In this document: piece by piece, positions 22,223 to 31,563 of the stretch | Position numbering within the stretch: the first letter of the stretch is position 1 | Layout of the letters: each line of letters starts with the position of its first letter | Assembly (NCBI GenBank): GCA_013334975.1 | Contig: JAAXWL010000011.1 | Coordinates: 1-44,286 of the forward strand | Source: Chlorobiaceae bacterium | GTDB taxonomy: Bacteria > Bacteroidota > Chlorobiia > Chlorobiales > Chlorobiaceae | Direction: 5' to 3' | DNA: 44,286 bases | The notes under the pieces: model-generated | The model's database searches: none | What the model was told of the DNA's origin: nothing | What the model saw: the letters and a program-made list of their open reading frames with translations, nothing else | Made by a program: the position numbers and the translations under genes

Positions 22223-24661
22223 ATGAAACAACCAACCAAAGCAAAACGGTACGTCAGGGCCGGATCGGTTCTGGCGGGACTTATGGCTTTTCTTCAGGCG
22301 CCACAAGCGTTTGCAAGTGAAGCCGATCTGGTACTTCCGGATTTAAGCTCGGTATCCTTTTTAGGAGGAATACCCGGGCACACCTTGTTATTGTATGGTC
22401 TTGCGGTATGCCTTTTTGGCATGATTTTCGGATTGATCCAGTACAAAGCAATTCAGAACCTTCCGGTGCACAGTGCCATGAAGGAGATCAGTGAACTGAT
22501 CTACGAGACCTGTAAAACCTATCTCATTACCCAGGGTAAATTCATTCTCGTTCTCTGGGCACTCGTTGGCGCCATTATCGTCTACTATTTCAGCGTTCTC
22601 AGTGGACTTGAAACAACCAAGGTTGTCTTTATTCTCGCCTGTAGCCTTATCGGCATCGCCGGCAGCTATATTGTTGCCTGGTTCGGTATGAGGATCAACA
22701 CCTTTGCCAACTCCAGAACCGCATTCGCCAGTCTTGGTGGCAAACCCTTTCCGACCTACGCCATTCCGCTTCGTGCCGGTATGAGTATCGGTATGCTCCT
22801 TATCAGTATCGAGCTGTTCGTGATGCTCTGCATCCTTCTTTTCGTTCCGGTTGACTATGCAGGGCCATGCTTTATCGGCTTCGCTATCGGTGAATCCCTT
22901 GGCGCCTCGGTGCTTCGTATTGCCGGTGGTATCTTCACCAAGATCGCCGACATCGGATCCGACCTTATGAAGATCGTCTTCAAAATCAAGGAAGACGACG
23001 CCCGTAACCCCGGCGTTATTGCAGACTGCGCAGGCGACAACGCAGGCGACTCCGTAGGCCCGACAGCTGACGGTTTCGAAACCTACGGTGTGACCGGCGT
23101 GGCTTTGATCTCCTTTATCCTGCTGGCAATCAAGGAACCCATGGTGCCCAACGCAGAGGTCATTCAGGTCAAGCTTCTCGTCTGGATTTTTGCCATGCGT
23201 CTCGTGATGATTCTCGCCAGCGCCGTTTCGTACTGGGTCAACGATTTTATCGCCAAAGCCAGGTACAGTAATGCCTCCGAGATGAACTTCGAGAAACCGC
23301 TGATCACCCTTGTCTGGCTGACTTCAATCGTCTCGATCGTTTTAACTTATGCAGCATCTTACGTACTCATCCAGGATCTGGGCGACGGTTCCATGTGGTG
23401 GAAGCTCGCTTCGATCATTACCTGCGGTACGATCGCTGGCGCCTTGATTCCCGAACTGGTCAATCGTTTCACCTCGACTGAATGCGCCCATGTCCGCAAC
23501 GTTGTGCAGTGCTCCAAAGAGGGTGGTGCTCCGCTGAACATCCTGGCCGGTCTGGTTGCAGGAAACTTCAGCGCCTATTGGATGGGCCTTGCGATTATCG
23601 CCCTTATGGGAGCGGCTTACGGATTCAGCCTCATGGGTTTTGATGTGATGATGCTTGCTCCTTCGGTGTTCGCTTTCGGTCTTGTGGCGTTTGGCTTCCT
23701 CAGCATGGGCCCGGTCACCATCGCCGTTGACTCCTACGGTCCGGTGACTGACAATGCTCAGTCGGTCTACGAACTTTCGCTGATCGAGGACATTCCGAAC
23801 ATCAAGAAGAATATCGAGAATGAGTTCGGTTTCAAGCCCGATTTTGTCAATGCCAAACGTTACCTCGAAGCCAACGATGGCGCAGGCAACACCTTCAAGG
23901 CAACAGCCAAACCGGTGCTCATCGGTACCGCCGTTGTTGGTTCGACAACCATGATTTTCTCGATCATCATGATTCTTACCGGTGGTCTGACCGATACAGC
24001 AGCCATCGCCAAACTCTCCATTCTTTCTCCTCCGTTCCTGCTCGGTCTTCTGATGGGTGGTGCGGTGATCTACTGGTTCACCGGCGCTTCGATGAACGCA
24101 GTGACTACCGGTGCTTATTATGCTGTCGAGTTCATCAAAAACAACATCAAACTTGATGGCGTGACCAAGGCTTCGACCGAAGACAGCAAGAAGGTTGTTG
24201 AAATCTGCACCAAGTTTGCGCAGAAAGGCATGATCAACCTCTTCCTGACCGTTTTCTTCAGTACGCTTGCTTTTGCCTGTCTCGATTCGTTCTTCTTCAT
24301 TGGCTACCTGATCTCCATCGCCCTTTTTGGTCTTTACCAGGCCATCTACATGGCCAACGCCGGCGGCGCATGGGACAACGCCAAGAAGGTGGTTGAAACA
24401 GAGCTGAACGCCAAAGGCACTCCGCTTCATGATGCATCCATCGTTGGCGACACCGTTGGCGATCCTTTCAAGGATACCTCTTCAGTCGCCCTCAACCCGA
24501 TCATCAAATTCACCACGCTGTTCGGTCTGCTTGCCATCGAAATGGCCATCAAACTCGATCACCAGCTCGCCATCGGTCTGGCAGTGGTCTTCTTCCTGCT
24601 TTCACTTGTTTTCGTACACCGCTCCTTCTTCTCCATGAGAATTGCTGTGGACAAGGACTGA
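22223..24661 (+). CDS. hppA: Membrane-bound proton/sodium-translocating pyrophosphatase, divergent type
   Basis: 812 residues, about 16 membrane segments plus an N-terminal signal-like stretch (AGSVLAGLMAFLQAPQAFAS) that many family members lack. It couples pyrophosphate hydrolysis to ion export across the inner membrane. The PPi site is seen in KEDDARNPGVIADCAGDNAG then DSVGPTADGFETY (canonical DDPRNPxxIADNVGDNVGDCAG) and a C-terminal VGDTVGDPFKDTSS. GNTFKA at about 555-560 has lysine at the position that distinguishes potassium-independent from potassium-dependent enzymes. Several canonical residues differ (IADCAGDNAGD, GSDLMKIVF in place of GADLVGKVE), which agrees with the divergent Chlorobium-type clade reported as Na-regulated proton pumps (from memory). 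Single-gene transcript, ended by the hairpin at 24703-24728. Confidence 0.93.
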   Translation: MKQPTKAKRYVRAGSVLAGLMAFLQAPQAFASEADLVLPDLSSVSFLGGIPGHTLLLYGLAVCLFGMIFGLIQYKAIQNLPVHSAMKEISELIYETCKTYLITQGKFILVLWALVGAIIVYYFSVLSGLETTKVVFILACSLIGIAGSYIVAWFGMRINTFANSRTAFASLGGKPFPTYAIPLRAGMSIGMLLISIELFVMLCILLFVPVDYAGPCFIGFAIGESLGASVLRIAGGIFTKIADIGSDLMKIVFKIKEDDARNPGVIADCAGDNAGDSVGPTADGFETYGVTGVALISFILLAIKEPMVPNAEVIQVKLLVWIFAMRLVMILASAVSYWVNDFIAKARYSNASEMNFEKPLITLVWLTSIVSIVLTYAASYVLIQDLGDGSMWWKLASIITCGTIAGALIPELVNRFTSTECAHVRNVVQCSKEGGAPLNILAGLVAGNFSAYWMGLAIIALMGAAYGFSLMGFDVMMLAPSVFAFGLVAFGFLSMGPVTIAVDSYGPVTDNAQSVYELSLIEDIPNIKKNIENEFGFKPDFVNAKRYLEANDGAGNTFKATAKPVLIGTAVVGSTTMIFSIIMILTGGLTDTAAIAKLSILSPPFLLGLLMGGAVIYWFTGASMNAVTTGAYYAVEFIKNNIKLDGVTKASTEDSKKVVEICTKFAQKGMINLFLTVFFSTLAFACLDSFFFIGYLISIALFGLYQAIYMANAGGAWDNAKKVVETELNAKGTPLHDASIVGDTVGDPFKDTSSVALNPIIKFTTLFGLLAIEMAIKLDHQLAIGLAVVFFLLSLVFVHRSFFSMRIAVDKD

Positions 24662-24702
24662 GAGCGAGTCACCATCATTCCCCTGCCGCAATGGCAGGAA
24701 CT

Positions 24703-24728
24703 CCGGAGCCGCAGCAATGCGGCTCCGG
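24703..24728 (+). terminator. Hairpin terminator after the pyrophosphatase gene
   Basis: A perfect 11-bp stem CCGGAGCCGCA / TGCGGCTCCGG closed by a GCAA tetraloop, 41 bases past the stop. The downstream T-run is weak (GTGTTTATG). A second small hairpin, CTGCC-GCAAT-GGCAG, precedes it at 24683-24697. Confidence 0.7.
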
Positions 24729-24749
24729 GTGTTTATGGGAGGTCTGGTT

Positions 24750-24880
24750 TCATTTCCCCACGAGCCCCCTGGGGGAGCGCCAATCCCAACTTGTCGGGAT
24801 TGGCACATCTTCATTCTTTAAATCCCCCCCCCCGATGCCGAAAGGCATGAACATAGGTCTTATAGGAGTGAAGATTTCAG
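24750..24880. repeat. Hairpin-rich dispersed repeat cluster
   Basis: It contains GCCCCCTGGGGG (palindrome, about 24765-24776), GCCAATCCCAACTTGTCGGG ATTGGC hairpin at 24778-24804, a run of ten C at 24826-24835, GATGCC-GAAA-GGCAT, and ATAGGTCTTATAGGA (24853-24867) followed by AAGATTTC. The last block recurs at 42462-42485. No coding potential. Confidence 0.6.
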
Positions 24881-24918
24881 GATGGTTCTTTCTGCATTAA
24901 CTCGTCACTTGCCTGTTA

Positions 24919-25953
24919 TTAAGGCTTTACATCGATCTTCAGGAGCAGCGGGAGATGGTCGGAATAGCCGCCCTTGAATTCTCGCTTCTCATAGGTCGGG
25001 TAGAGTGCTTTGCCGGAGCGGTCGAACATTTCAGGTATGGAAAAAACCCGGAAGCCATTCTTGCCGACAGAGAGCCCTTTTCCGTCGAGCAGGCTGGCAG
25101 AAACAAGCATCTGATCGATCCGCTCCCAGTGCTTCCTGTAAAAGTAACTCCCAGGCGATTCAGTATCGCTCCAGCAGTTGAACAGCAGAAGAGCGCCGGA
25201 GCGCTTAACCTCTTTTCTTTCAAACGAAGAACCAAGTGTTTCCCTGACCGATCGATTTTCGGGATGGTCGTTGAAATCACCCATGACGATGATCTTTGCA
25301 AGCGGATTGCGTGTTCGGAGGCTGTCCACGACACGGCGGGCGACAGTTGCCGCTGCTATCCGTTTTGATTCGCTCCATGAGGCATCAAACGAGCGCGAAG
25401 GCCAATGGTTTAGCACGACGGTGAGCGGATGGCCAGAGGCGACGAAACCGGCAGCAATGACATACCGTGTGCCGCGTCCGTCATCGAGCCGAACCGTGTA
25501 AGGCTTCGAGCCGCTGAATTGCACGGTTGCCGGATTCCACGCAAGACCGATATCGATTCCCCGTGGATCGGGACTCTCATGATAATCGACAGCATATCCG
25601 GCCTGATCGATGGCCCCGAGAGTACCTGCGAACACCTCCCGGTTCTCCGTTTCGGCAAACGTCACGATGTCAGGGTACTTTCCATACTCACGATCGGCCC
25701 TGATGGCCTTGAACACCTGCTCGATACGCAACCGCTTCAGAAGCAGCTTTTTTTCCGTCCAGTGCAACTTCCCCTCAGGCGTGAACTCTCTGTCATCCAC
25801 ACTCCTGTCGTTACGGGTATCGAAAAGGTTTTCGACATTCCACCACAGCGTTACCAGCGTCTGCTGCCGATTCTGACAAAAACTGCTTTGCAAAGAAGAG
25901 AGATGCATTAGCAGGATCAGCGGCACCATGGTCAAGGGTAATCGAATAGTCAT
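24919..25953 (-). CDS. Exported endonuclease/exonuclease/phosphatase-fold protein
   Basis: 344 residues. An N-terminal signal peptide (PLTMVPLILLMHLSSLQSSF) indicates export. The fold is that of the DNase I/exonuclease III/phosphatase superfamily: WWNVENLFDTRND near the start (metal-ligand Asn/Glu), DIVTFAETENRE, VVLNHWPSRSFD (catalytic His), VMGDFNDHPENRS (Asp/Asn) and GGYSDHLPLLLKI (terminal SDH-L). All key residues are present, so it should hydrolyse a phosphodiester or phosphoester outside the cytoplasm, for example extracellular DNA. Transcribed convergently with the pyrophosphatase gene. I cannot tell nuclease from phosphatase. Confidence 0.88.
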   Translation of the reverse strand: MTIRLPLTMVPLILLMHLSSLQSSFCQNRQQTLVTLWWNVENLFDTRNDRSVDDREFTPEGKLHWTEKKLLLKRLRIEQVFKAIRADREYGKYPDIVTFAETENREVFAGTLGAIDQAGYAVDYHESPDPRGIDIGLAWNPATVQFSGSKPYTVRLDDGRGTRYVIAAGFVASGHPLTVVLNHWPSRSFDASWSESKRIAAATVARRVVDSLRTRNPLAKIIVMGDFNDHPENRSVRETLGSSFERKEVKRSGALLLFNCWSDTESPGSYFYRKHWERIDQMLVSASLLDGKGLSVGKNGFRVFSIPEMFDRSGKALYPTYEKREFKGGYSDHLPLLLKIDVKP

Positions 25954-26371
25954 AACCGTTCGGAATGTTGAGAGTTCAACACATCAGGTGACACATCTCT
26001 GGCAATATACAAAGCAGACCCGTTTGCCGGATGTGGAACAGTGTCGTTTCGGTAGTTTCGAAATGTTGTTCCGTTGATGAAAATAGTCGCGTCAGGTGTT
26101 TCCGGAAAAGGTTCAGTCGCGTGAGTGAACTGAATGTCGTCTTTTGCTTGATAAGGTGCCGGTCAACGGATGCTGGTGAAAAGAGTGGCTTCTGTTGTAG
26201 AGTGTAATGAGTCATCAATGTCCCCCTTTCGTCCCCCTTTGCGAGCAACAGGCAAAGCTTGGATATTCTTGCATGGTGAAGTTTTTTCTTTAGGTTTATC
26301 CGTGCTATACTTAACTTTACCGGGAGTTTTCAATCACCTTGAACCGGACACAACCGCCAGTCTTCAGGAGT
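25954..26371. other. 418-base divergent intergenic region
   Basis: No credible gene; the minus-strand frame at 25976-26248 has no motif or ribosome-binding site. TATACT at 26306-26311 is a plausible -10 for the plus-strand gene that follows, with a poor -35. CTTTCGTCCCCCTTTGCG at 26224-26243 includes a short CCCCCTTT direct repeat. Confidence 0.4.
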
Positions 26372-26770
26372 ATGAACAAAAAGTATGATGTTAAGGAGCA
26401 GGCGAGGGATATCATCGAGGAGAACCTCGATATGGAGGCCGTTATATATCTCGGTACGATTTCCGATGAGATGCAGCGGATTTTCACCAGCAACCCTACG
26501 CCATCTCTGGCTGATGTCACACGGATTGTGACCGACTATTTTACCGGTGATGGACGTCAGGCCGGGTTTATCGAGGACTGGCTCCGTACGGCAGAGGAGC
26601 ACAGTGCAACACGGGGCCTCGATGAAGTGGAGCGACCAAAGGCTATTCTTTCGGATCTTGGCGTTTTCAGGTTCATGTGGTTCCTGAAGGAGCGGGGATT
26701 GACCGAGGAGCAGATCAACATTGTCCTGACCGGGGCCGTACAGCAGGCGACCGGAGAAGAGGGGGAGTGA
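26372..26770 (+). CDS. Conserved-looking cytoplasmic protein of unknown function
   Basis: 132 residues, acidic, largely helical by composition, with no signal peptide or membrane segment. It starts KKYDVKEQARDIIEENLDME and includes an EAVIYLGTISDEMQRIF segment, ADVTRIVTDYFTGDGRQAGF and FMWFLKERGLTEEQINIVL. I recognise no domain. Codon use is like neighbouring genes, so it is probably a real lineage-specific gene. The start is uncertain: AGGAG lies only one base before ATG 26372, and a TTG 11 codons upstream (26339) has GGGAG 12 bases before it. It precedes purC by 77 bases, possibly in one operon. Confidence 0.7.
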   Translation: MNKKYDVKEQARDIIEENLDMEAVIYLGTISDEMQRIFTSNPTPSLADVTRIVTDYFTGDGRQAGFIEDWLRTAEEHSATRGLDEVERPKAILSDLGVFRFMWFLKERGLTEEQINIVLTGAVQQATGEEGE

Positions 26771-26847
26771 TTATGACCGCTGCGGTCGCATGGGAGCCGT
26801 TTTTTATCAAATTACCATTCTAACAATATCAGAAGTTATCCGAATCA

Positions 26848-27555
26848 ATGAACAAGACCCAACTGCTACACGAGGGGAAGGCCAAGAAAGTATGGCAGAC
26901 CAATGAGCCAGACCTCATTATACAGGAGTTCAAGGACGACGCTACGGCGTTTAACAACAAGAAAAAGGGCTCCATCGCCGATAAGGGGGTGACCAATAAC
27001 GCTATTTCGTGCCGTCTGTTCACCATGCTCGGTGAGCAAGGCATTCCAACCCACCTGGTAAGCCAGCTGAATGATCGCGACATGCTCTGCAAGAGTCTCG
27101 AGATTATCAAGGTCGAGGTGGTGACCCGCAACATCGCTGCCGGTTCGCTGGTCAGGCGGTACGGTTTCGCCGAGGGTACCGTACTGGAGAAGCCAATCAT
27201 CGAACTGTATCTGAAGGACGATGACCTTGACGATCCGCTCATGACCGAGGATCATGCCGTGGCTCTTGGTGTGGCTACCTACGATGAGGTTGCTGTTCTT
27301 AAAACTATGGCGGCCAGGATCAATGCTTTGCTGGTACCGTGGTTCGCTGAAAGGGGTCTCAGACTGGTCGATTTCAAGCTCGAGTTCGGACGCCACAAGG
27401 GTGAAATTCTGCTTGGCGATGAGATCAGCCCCGATACCTGCCGTTTCTGGGACGCCGAATCGGGCGAGAAGCTCGACAAGGATCGGTTCCGTCTTGATCT
27501 CGGCGGCGTCGAGGATGCCTATTCCGAGGTGAAGAAGAGGGTTCTCGGACTTTGA
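26848..27555 (+). CDS. purC: Phosphoribosylaminoimidazole-succinocarboxamide synthase
   Basis: 235 residues, the usual length for the bacterial single-domain enzyme. It joins CAIR and aspartate with ATP in purine synthesis. Signature blocks: LLHEGKAKKVW (3-16 region), FKDDATAFNNKKKGSIADKG, VEVVTRNIAAGSLVRRYGF (matching the PROSITE-type VxVRNxxxGS), LVDFKLEFGRHKGEILLGDE and ISPDTCRFWD. No other pur genes are adjacent. The DedA gene follows after 25 bases. Confidence 0.95.
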   Translation: MNKTQLLHEGKAKKVWQTNEPDLIIQEFKDDATAFNNKKKGSIADKGVTNNAISCRLFTMLGEQGIPTHLVSQLNDRDMLCKSLEIIKVEVVTRNIAAGSLVRRYGFAEGTVLEKPIIELYLKDDDLDDPLMTEDHAVALGVATYDEVAVLKTMAARINALLVPWFAERGLRLVDFKLEFGRHKGEILLGDEISPDTCRFWDAESGEKLDKDRFRLDLGGVEDAYSEVKKRVLGL

Positions 27556-27580
27556 AGAGCCTTTTCCGGAGCCCTGTCAG

Positions 27581-28231
27581 ATGATCGATGCCATCATCAC
27601 CTACCTGAAACAGGCCGATCCATCGTCTGTTTATGCCGTGCTCTTCTTTTCGGCTTATCTGGAGAACATCATCCCCCCGGTTCCGGGGGATGTTCCGGTT
27701 ACGCTAGCCGGTTACCTTTTGGCCTTTAACAATATTTCTTTTCCGGCTGCGCTCTTCTGGTCGACCTTCGGTTCTGTGGCCGGTTTCATGACCGTTTTTC
27801 TTCTGAGCCGTTTTCTGGGACTCAAGCTCTATGCTGCAGGAACGGGTGAGGTGCGTCACCGGTTTGCCCGGAGCATTCACCGGTTGTTTCCGCCATCTGA
27901 AATGGAGGTCGTGCGCCAGAAGTTTTCAGGGCACGGTTATATGGCTGTTGTGGCGAACCGTTTTTTTCTCGGTTCGAGAGCGGTTATCTGCATCGTTGCC
28001 GGCATGCTGCATCTGAAAATACACCTGGTCTTTCTGGGTTCGGTGGTGAGCTCTCTTTTCTGGAACCTGATGCTGCTTTACGGCGGTTTTCTGCTCGGGC
28101 AGAACTGGGAGCAGATTGGCAAATATGTCCTGGTGTACAGCGTTCCGTTCTCGTTTTTCTTTTCCGGTTTCATTGTCTGGTCAATTATCAAATACCTGAA
28201 AAAAAGAAAACAGGATACCGCCGGAGCATGA
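27581..28231 (+). CDS. DedA-family (SNARE-associated/VTT) membrane protein
   Basis: 216 residues with about five hydrophobic segments. The DedA signature is clear: YLENIIPPVPGDVPVTLAGY near the N-terminus (E-x3-PxxPGE/D), the first re-entrant region, and later FSGHGYMAVVANRFFLGSRA (acidic/arginine motif FxxRxxPxxR-like, here NRFFLGSRA). DedA/VTT proteins act as lipid scramblases or flippases, for example for undecaprenyl phosphate, and affect envelope integrity. Ends in a basic cytoplasmic tail (KKRKQ). Probably co-transcribed with purC. Confidence 0.88.
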   Translation: MIDAIITYLKQADPSSVYAVLFFSAYLENIIPPVPGDVPVTLAGYLLAFNNISFPAALFWSTFGSVAGFMTVFLLSRFLGLKLYAAGTGEVRHRFARSIHRLFPPSEMEVVRQKFSGHGYMAVVANRFFLGSRAVICIVAGMLHLKIHLVFLGSVVSSLFWNLMLLYGGFLLGQNWEQIGKYVLVYSVPFSFFFSGFIVWSIIKYLKKRKQDTAGA

Positions 28232-28346
28232 CTTGGTTTTTCATGCAGCCGCACGTAACTTCAGGGAGGTTTCTGACAGGTAACCGTTCAGCTCCCTTTC
28301 TACGGCATCATTTATCAATCATCATTCAGTATTCATCGCTTCCATC

Positions 28347-29258
28347 ATGGCAAAACATCTGAAGCCTTATCCTCCCGAGAAGAGGGGCACGTATTTGCAG
28401 CTTTCAACCATCGATGAACTCAAGGAGATGGCCCGGCAGGTACGCAGGGACGTGATCCGCATGCTGGTGAAGTCTAGTTCAGGACATACCGGCGGTTCTC
28501 TGGGCATGGCCGATATCTTCACGGCGCTCTATTTCAGGGTGCTTCAGCACCATCCGCACCGCTTCAGGGATGGCAGCGATCAGGATATGCTTTTCCTTTC
28601 GAATGGTCATATCGCACCGGTCTGGTACAGTGTGCTGGCCCGTTCGGGCTACTTTTCGCTCAATGAGCTGAATTACCTGCGTGAGGTCGATTCCTATCTT
28701 CAGGGCCATCCGACCTGTGAAGCCTCTCTTCCAGGTATCCATATCGCCTCCGGGTCACTTGGTCAGGGTCTTTCGGCGGCTGTTGGTGCTGCTCTCGGTT
28801 TGCGTATGGATGGCAAGCGCGGCGATGTGTTCTGCCTCATGGGTGACGGGGAGTGTCAGGAGGGGCAGATATGGGAAGCCGCTATGAGCGCAGCACATTT
28901 CAAGCTCGGTAATCTGATCGGTATTATCGATTACAACAACCAGCAGATCGACGGTGAGGTTAGCGATGTCATGGATGTTGAGCCTTTTGCCGATAAATGG
29001 CGCGCTTTCGGCTGGGATGTTCTGACCTGCGATGGCAACGATATCGAACATTTCATCGATACCCTCGAGTATCTCAGGAAAGACCAGGGGCGAAAGAGGC
29101 CGGTGGTCGTGCTGGCAACGACGGTTATGGGCAAAGGGGTGCCTTTCTTTGAAGGCACAATGCCCGACAGGTCGAACTGGCATGGCAAGGCGCCATCGAA
29201 GGTGGATGGCGACAAAGCGCTTGCCATTCTCGGCGTTACTGTTTTCGGCGATTTTTAA
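28347..29258 (+). CDS. Transketolase, N-terminal (TPP-binding) subunit
   Basis: 303 residues covering only the thiamine-diphosphate-binding half of transketolase. Motifs: SSGHTGGSLGMADIFTALYF, FLSNGHIAPVWYSVLARSGY, GSLGQGLSAAVGAALGLRMD and the TPP motif MGDGECQEGQIWEAAMSAAH...NLIGIIDYNNQQ. In organisms with split transketolase a separate ~310-residue C-terminal subunit is needed; it is not downstream here, where rsmD starts 14 bases past the stop. The subunit gene must be elsewhere in the genome. Role: two-carbon transfers of the pentose phosphate pathway. A separate 115-base leader precedes it. Confidence 0.92.
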   Translation: MAKHLKPYPPEKRGTYLQLSTIDELKEMARQVRRDVIRMLVKSSSGHTGGSLGMADIFTALYFRVLQHHPHRFRDGSDQDMLFLSNGHIAPVWYSVLARSGYFSLNELNYLREVDSYLQGHPTCEASLPGIHIASGSLGQGLSAAVGAALGLRMDGKRGDVFCLMGDGECQEGQIWEAAMSAAHFKLGNLIGIIDYNNQQIDGEVSDVMDVEPFADKWRAFGWDVLTCDGNDIEHFIDTLEYLRKDQGRKRPVVVLATTVMGKGVPFFEGTMPDRSNWHGKAPSKVDGDKALAILGVTVFGDF

Positions 29259-29272
29259 CCACACGGCGCAGC

Positions 29273-29815
29273 GTGCAGGTTCAGGCGGGCAGGTATCGGG
29301 GGCGGAAAATCAGGCATCTGCCTTCGCGTGATATACGTCCTTGCAGCAGCAGGGTGAAAAAATCGCTGTTCGATACGCTCTCGGCGAGGATTGATTTCGA
29401 TGGTATCGACGTGCTCGACCTGTTTGCCGGGTTCGGCAGCCTGGGTTTCGAGTCTCTGAGCAGGGGGGCCGGCAGCGTTTGTTTTGTGGAACAGAACCGG
29501 CCGGCGCTTGAAACGATGAAGGCCACAGCCGCCGATATCGGTGTGAGTTCGTCGGTACGGTTCATCATGGCCGACGTTCAGGCCTTTCTCAGACGGAAGG
29601 AGGGAGCCTACGATCTGGTTTTCTGTGATCCCCCCTATCGTTGGGAGGAGTACGAACTGCTCATCCGCGCGATTCTCGACGACGGCCTGCTTGTTTCGGG
29701 AGGGCTGCTGCTTATGGAGCACCATGCAAGCAGGGATTTTTCAATGTCACGCGGCTACCTTTTCCACAAAGATTACGGAACGACGCGAGTCTCTTTTTTC
29801 ACCTCCGAACCGTAA
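29273..29815 (+). CDS. rsmD: 16S rRNA (guanine-N2)-methyltransferase RsmD
   Basis: 180 residues from GTG 29273. It methylates G966 (E. coli numbering) of 16S rRNA. Motifs: [13 protein letters not shown] at the start, [15 protein letters not shown] (family RPTxxRVKExLFN), the SAM-binding [20 protein letters not shown] and the catalytic DLVFCDPPY. Overlap is absent but the spacing to transketolase (14 bases) and to coaD (4 bases) is tight, so the three are likely one transcript. The rsmD-coaD pairing is common across bacteria. Confidence 0.93.
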   Translation: MQVQAGRYRGRKIRHLPSRDIRPCSSRVKKSLFDTLSARIDFDGIDVLDLFAGFGSLGFESLSRGAGSVCFVEQNRPALETMKATAADIGVSSSVRFIMADVQAFLRRKEGAYDLVFCDPPYRWEEYELLIRAILDDGLLVSGGLLLMEHHASRDFSMSRGYLFHKDYGTTRVSFFTSEP

Positions 29816-29819
29816 CCAC

Positions 29820-30320
29820 ATGATCAGGAAAGCAATCTATCCGGGGACTTTCGACCCTTTTACCAACGGTCATCTCGATGTTCTCGAGCGGGCACTGAAC
29901 ATCTTCGATTATGTTGAAGTGGTGCTGGCCGAGAACAGCCAGAAGCAGACGCTTTTTTCGGTCGAAGAGCGCCTTGATATGATCCGAAGAGTGGTGCTTG
30001 ACATTCCGAATGTGAATGTCGATGTGTTGCATGATGGTCTGCTGGCCGATTATGCACGACAGGCCGGAGCCAAAGCCATTGTCAGGGGGGTACGACAGGT
30101 CAAGGATTTTGAATACGAGTTCCAGATGTCGCTTCTGAACCGGCACCTCTATCCCGAAGTGACCACGGTATTCCTCATGCCGAATGTCAAATACACCTAT
30201 GTGGCCTCCTCGATCATCCGGGAGGTTGCCCTGCTCGGCGGGGATGTCAGCAAGTTTGTCCATCCCTATGTCCTCGACAGACTTCTGTTGAAGAGACCGG
30301 GACGTCGGAGTCAATCATGA
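29820..30320 (+). CDS. coaD: Phosphopantetheine adenylyltransferase
   Basis: 166 residues from ATG 29820; the frame is open far upstream inside rsmD but that is not coding. It carries out the penultimate step of coenzyme A synthesis. Nucleotidyltransferase signature [20 protein letters not shown] with the TxGH-type NGH, then [20 protein letters not shown] (phosphopantetheine site) and [20 protein letters not shown] (ISSTxVRE-like). Length normal. Follows rsmD by four bases. Confidence 0.96.
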   Translation: MIRKAIYPGTFDPFTNGHLDVLERALNIFDYVEVVLAENSQKQTLFSVEERLDMIRRVVLDIPNVNVDVLHDGLLADYARQAGAKAIVRGVRQVKDFEYEFQMSLLNRHLYPEVTTVFLMPNVKYTYVASSIIREVALLGGDVSKFVHPYVLDRLLLKRPGRRSQS

Positions 30321-30351
30321 TTTTTTCATTACAAAACCAAAAACCACAACC

Positions 30352-31554
30352 ATGAGCGCAGAGAGCCATGAACGATTCCTGAGCAACAGAGTGCTGAGTA
30401 TGCAGGAGTCACAGACGATGAAGATTACCGGACTGGCCAAGAGGATGCAGGCGGAGGGGAAAGATATCGTGAGCCTTTCGGCAGGCGAACCAGATTTTCC
30501 GACACCTGAGAACGTTTGCGAAGCCGGAATCGAGGCTATCAGAAAAGGCTTTACCCGCTACACGGTCAATGCCGGCATACCGGAGCTCAAAAAGGCGATC
30601 CAGAGAAAACTTTCACGCGATAACGGTCTTGAGTATCGCGAGGATGAGATCATCGTCAGCAACGGCGGCAAGCAGACGCTGGCCAATACTTTTCTTGCCC
30701 TTTGCCAGGAGGGTGACGAGGTGATTGTGCCGGCCCCGTACTGGGTAAGTTTCCCGGAAATGGTCCGTCTTGCAGGAGCAACTCCGGTCATTGTCGATAC
30801 CACGCTCGAATCGAACTACAAACTGACGCCGGAGCAGCTCGCGTCGGCCATCACACCGAAGACCCGGATTTTCGTGCTGAACTCGCCTTCCAACCCGACA
30901 GGCTCGGTCTACAACGAAGCAGAGGTTCGCGCACTCATGAAGGTGATCGAGGGCAAGGAGATTTTTGTCGTTTCCGATGAGATGTATGACATGATTGTCT
31001 ATGGCGGTGTGCGACCCTTCTCGCCGGCCAGGATTCCGGAGATGAAACCCTGGGTGATTGTCAGCAACGGTACCTCGAAGAGCTACTCGATGACCGGATG
31101 GCGGATCGGCTATCTTGCGGCACCGAAATGGATCATTGATGCCTGCGACAAGATTCAGTCACAGACCACCTCTAATGCCAATTCGATCGCCCAGAAAGCT
31201 GCCGTGGCTGCGCTCGATGGCGATCAGTCGATTGTTGAAGAGCGTCGTCTTGAGTTCGAGAAGCGCCGTGACTTCATGTTCCGCGAGCTGAACACCATTC
31301 CCGGCATCCAGACGGCCCTGCCGGAAGGGGCGTTTTATATCTTCCCGTCAATCAAAGGGTTGCTTGGAAAAACCTTTGGTGGCAAGGTAATGAAAGATTC
31401 AGCCGACATTGCGGAATATCTTCTCAAGGATCATTACGTGGCGACCGTGCCAGGCGATGCTTTTGGTGCTCCCGAGAACCTGCGTCTCTCCTATGCTGCC
31501 TCGATCGCGGAGCTGGAAAAGGCGATCAATCGTATGAGAATAGCCTTCGAATAA
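30352..31554 (+). CDS. aspC: Class I aspartate aminotransferase
   Basis: 400 residues, PLP-dependent fold type I, of the Ib subgroup found in thermophiles and many bacteria. [14 protein letters not shown] (42-55), [14 protein letters not shown] (70-83), [10 protein letters not shown] (103-112), [12 protein letters not shown] (176-187), [12 protein letters not shown] (208-219), and the Schiff-base lysine K243 in [17 protein letters not shown]. Interconverts aspartate and 2-oxoglutarate with oxaloacetate and glutamate; some members also act on prephenate, which sequence alone does not settle. Stands 31 bases after coaD and 9 bases before the acyltransferase gene. Confidence 0.9.
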   Translation: MSAESHERFLSNRVLSMQESQTMKITGLAKRMQAEGKDIVSLSAGEPDFPTPENVCEAGIEAIRKGFTRYTVNAGIPELKKAIQRKLSRDNGLEYREDEIIVSNGGKQTLANTFLALCQEGDEVIVPAPYWVSFPEMVRLAGATPVIVDTTLESNYKLTPEQLASAITPKTRIFVLNSPSNPTGSVYNEAEVRALMKVIEGKEIFVVSDEMYDMIVYGGVRPFSPARIPEMKPWVIVSNGTSKSYSMTGWRIGYLAAPKWIIDACDKIQSQTTSNANSIAQKAAVAALDGDQSIVEERRLEFEKRRDFMFRELNTIPGIQTALPEGAFYIFPSIKGLLGKTFGGKVMKDSADIAEYLLKDHYVATVPGDAFGAPENLRLSYAASIAELEKAINRMRIAFE

Positions 31555-31563
31555 ACATCACTC

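Noticed and set aside
23342-24430. A 362-codon open frame on the minus strand
   Set aside because: It is antisense to the pyrophosphatase gene; composition is His/Arg/Asp-rich without domains, so it is a shadow frame.
25976-26248. A 90-codon minus-strand frame upstream of the exported nuclease-fold gene
   Set aside because: Composition is His/Thr-rich and there is no motif or ribosome-binding site; treated as intergenic DNA.
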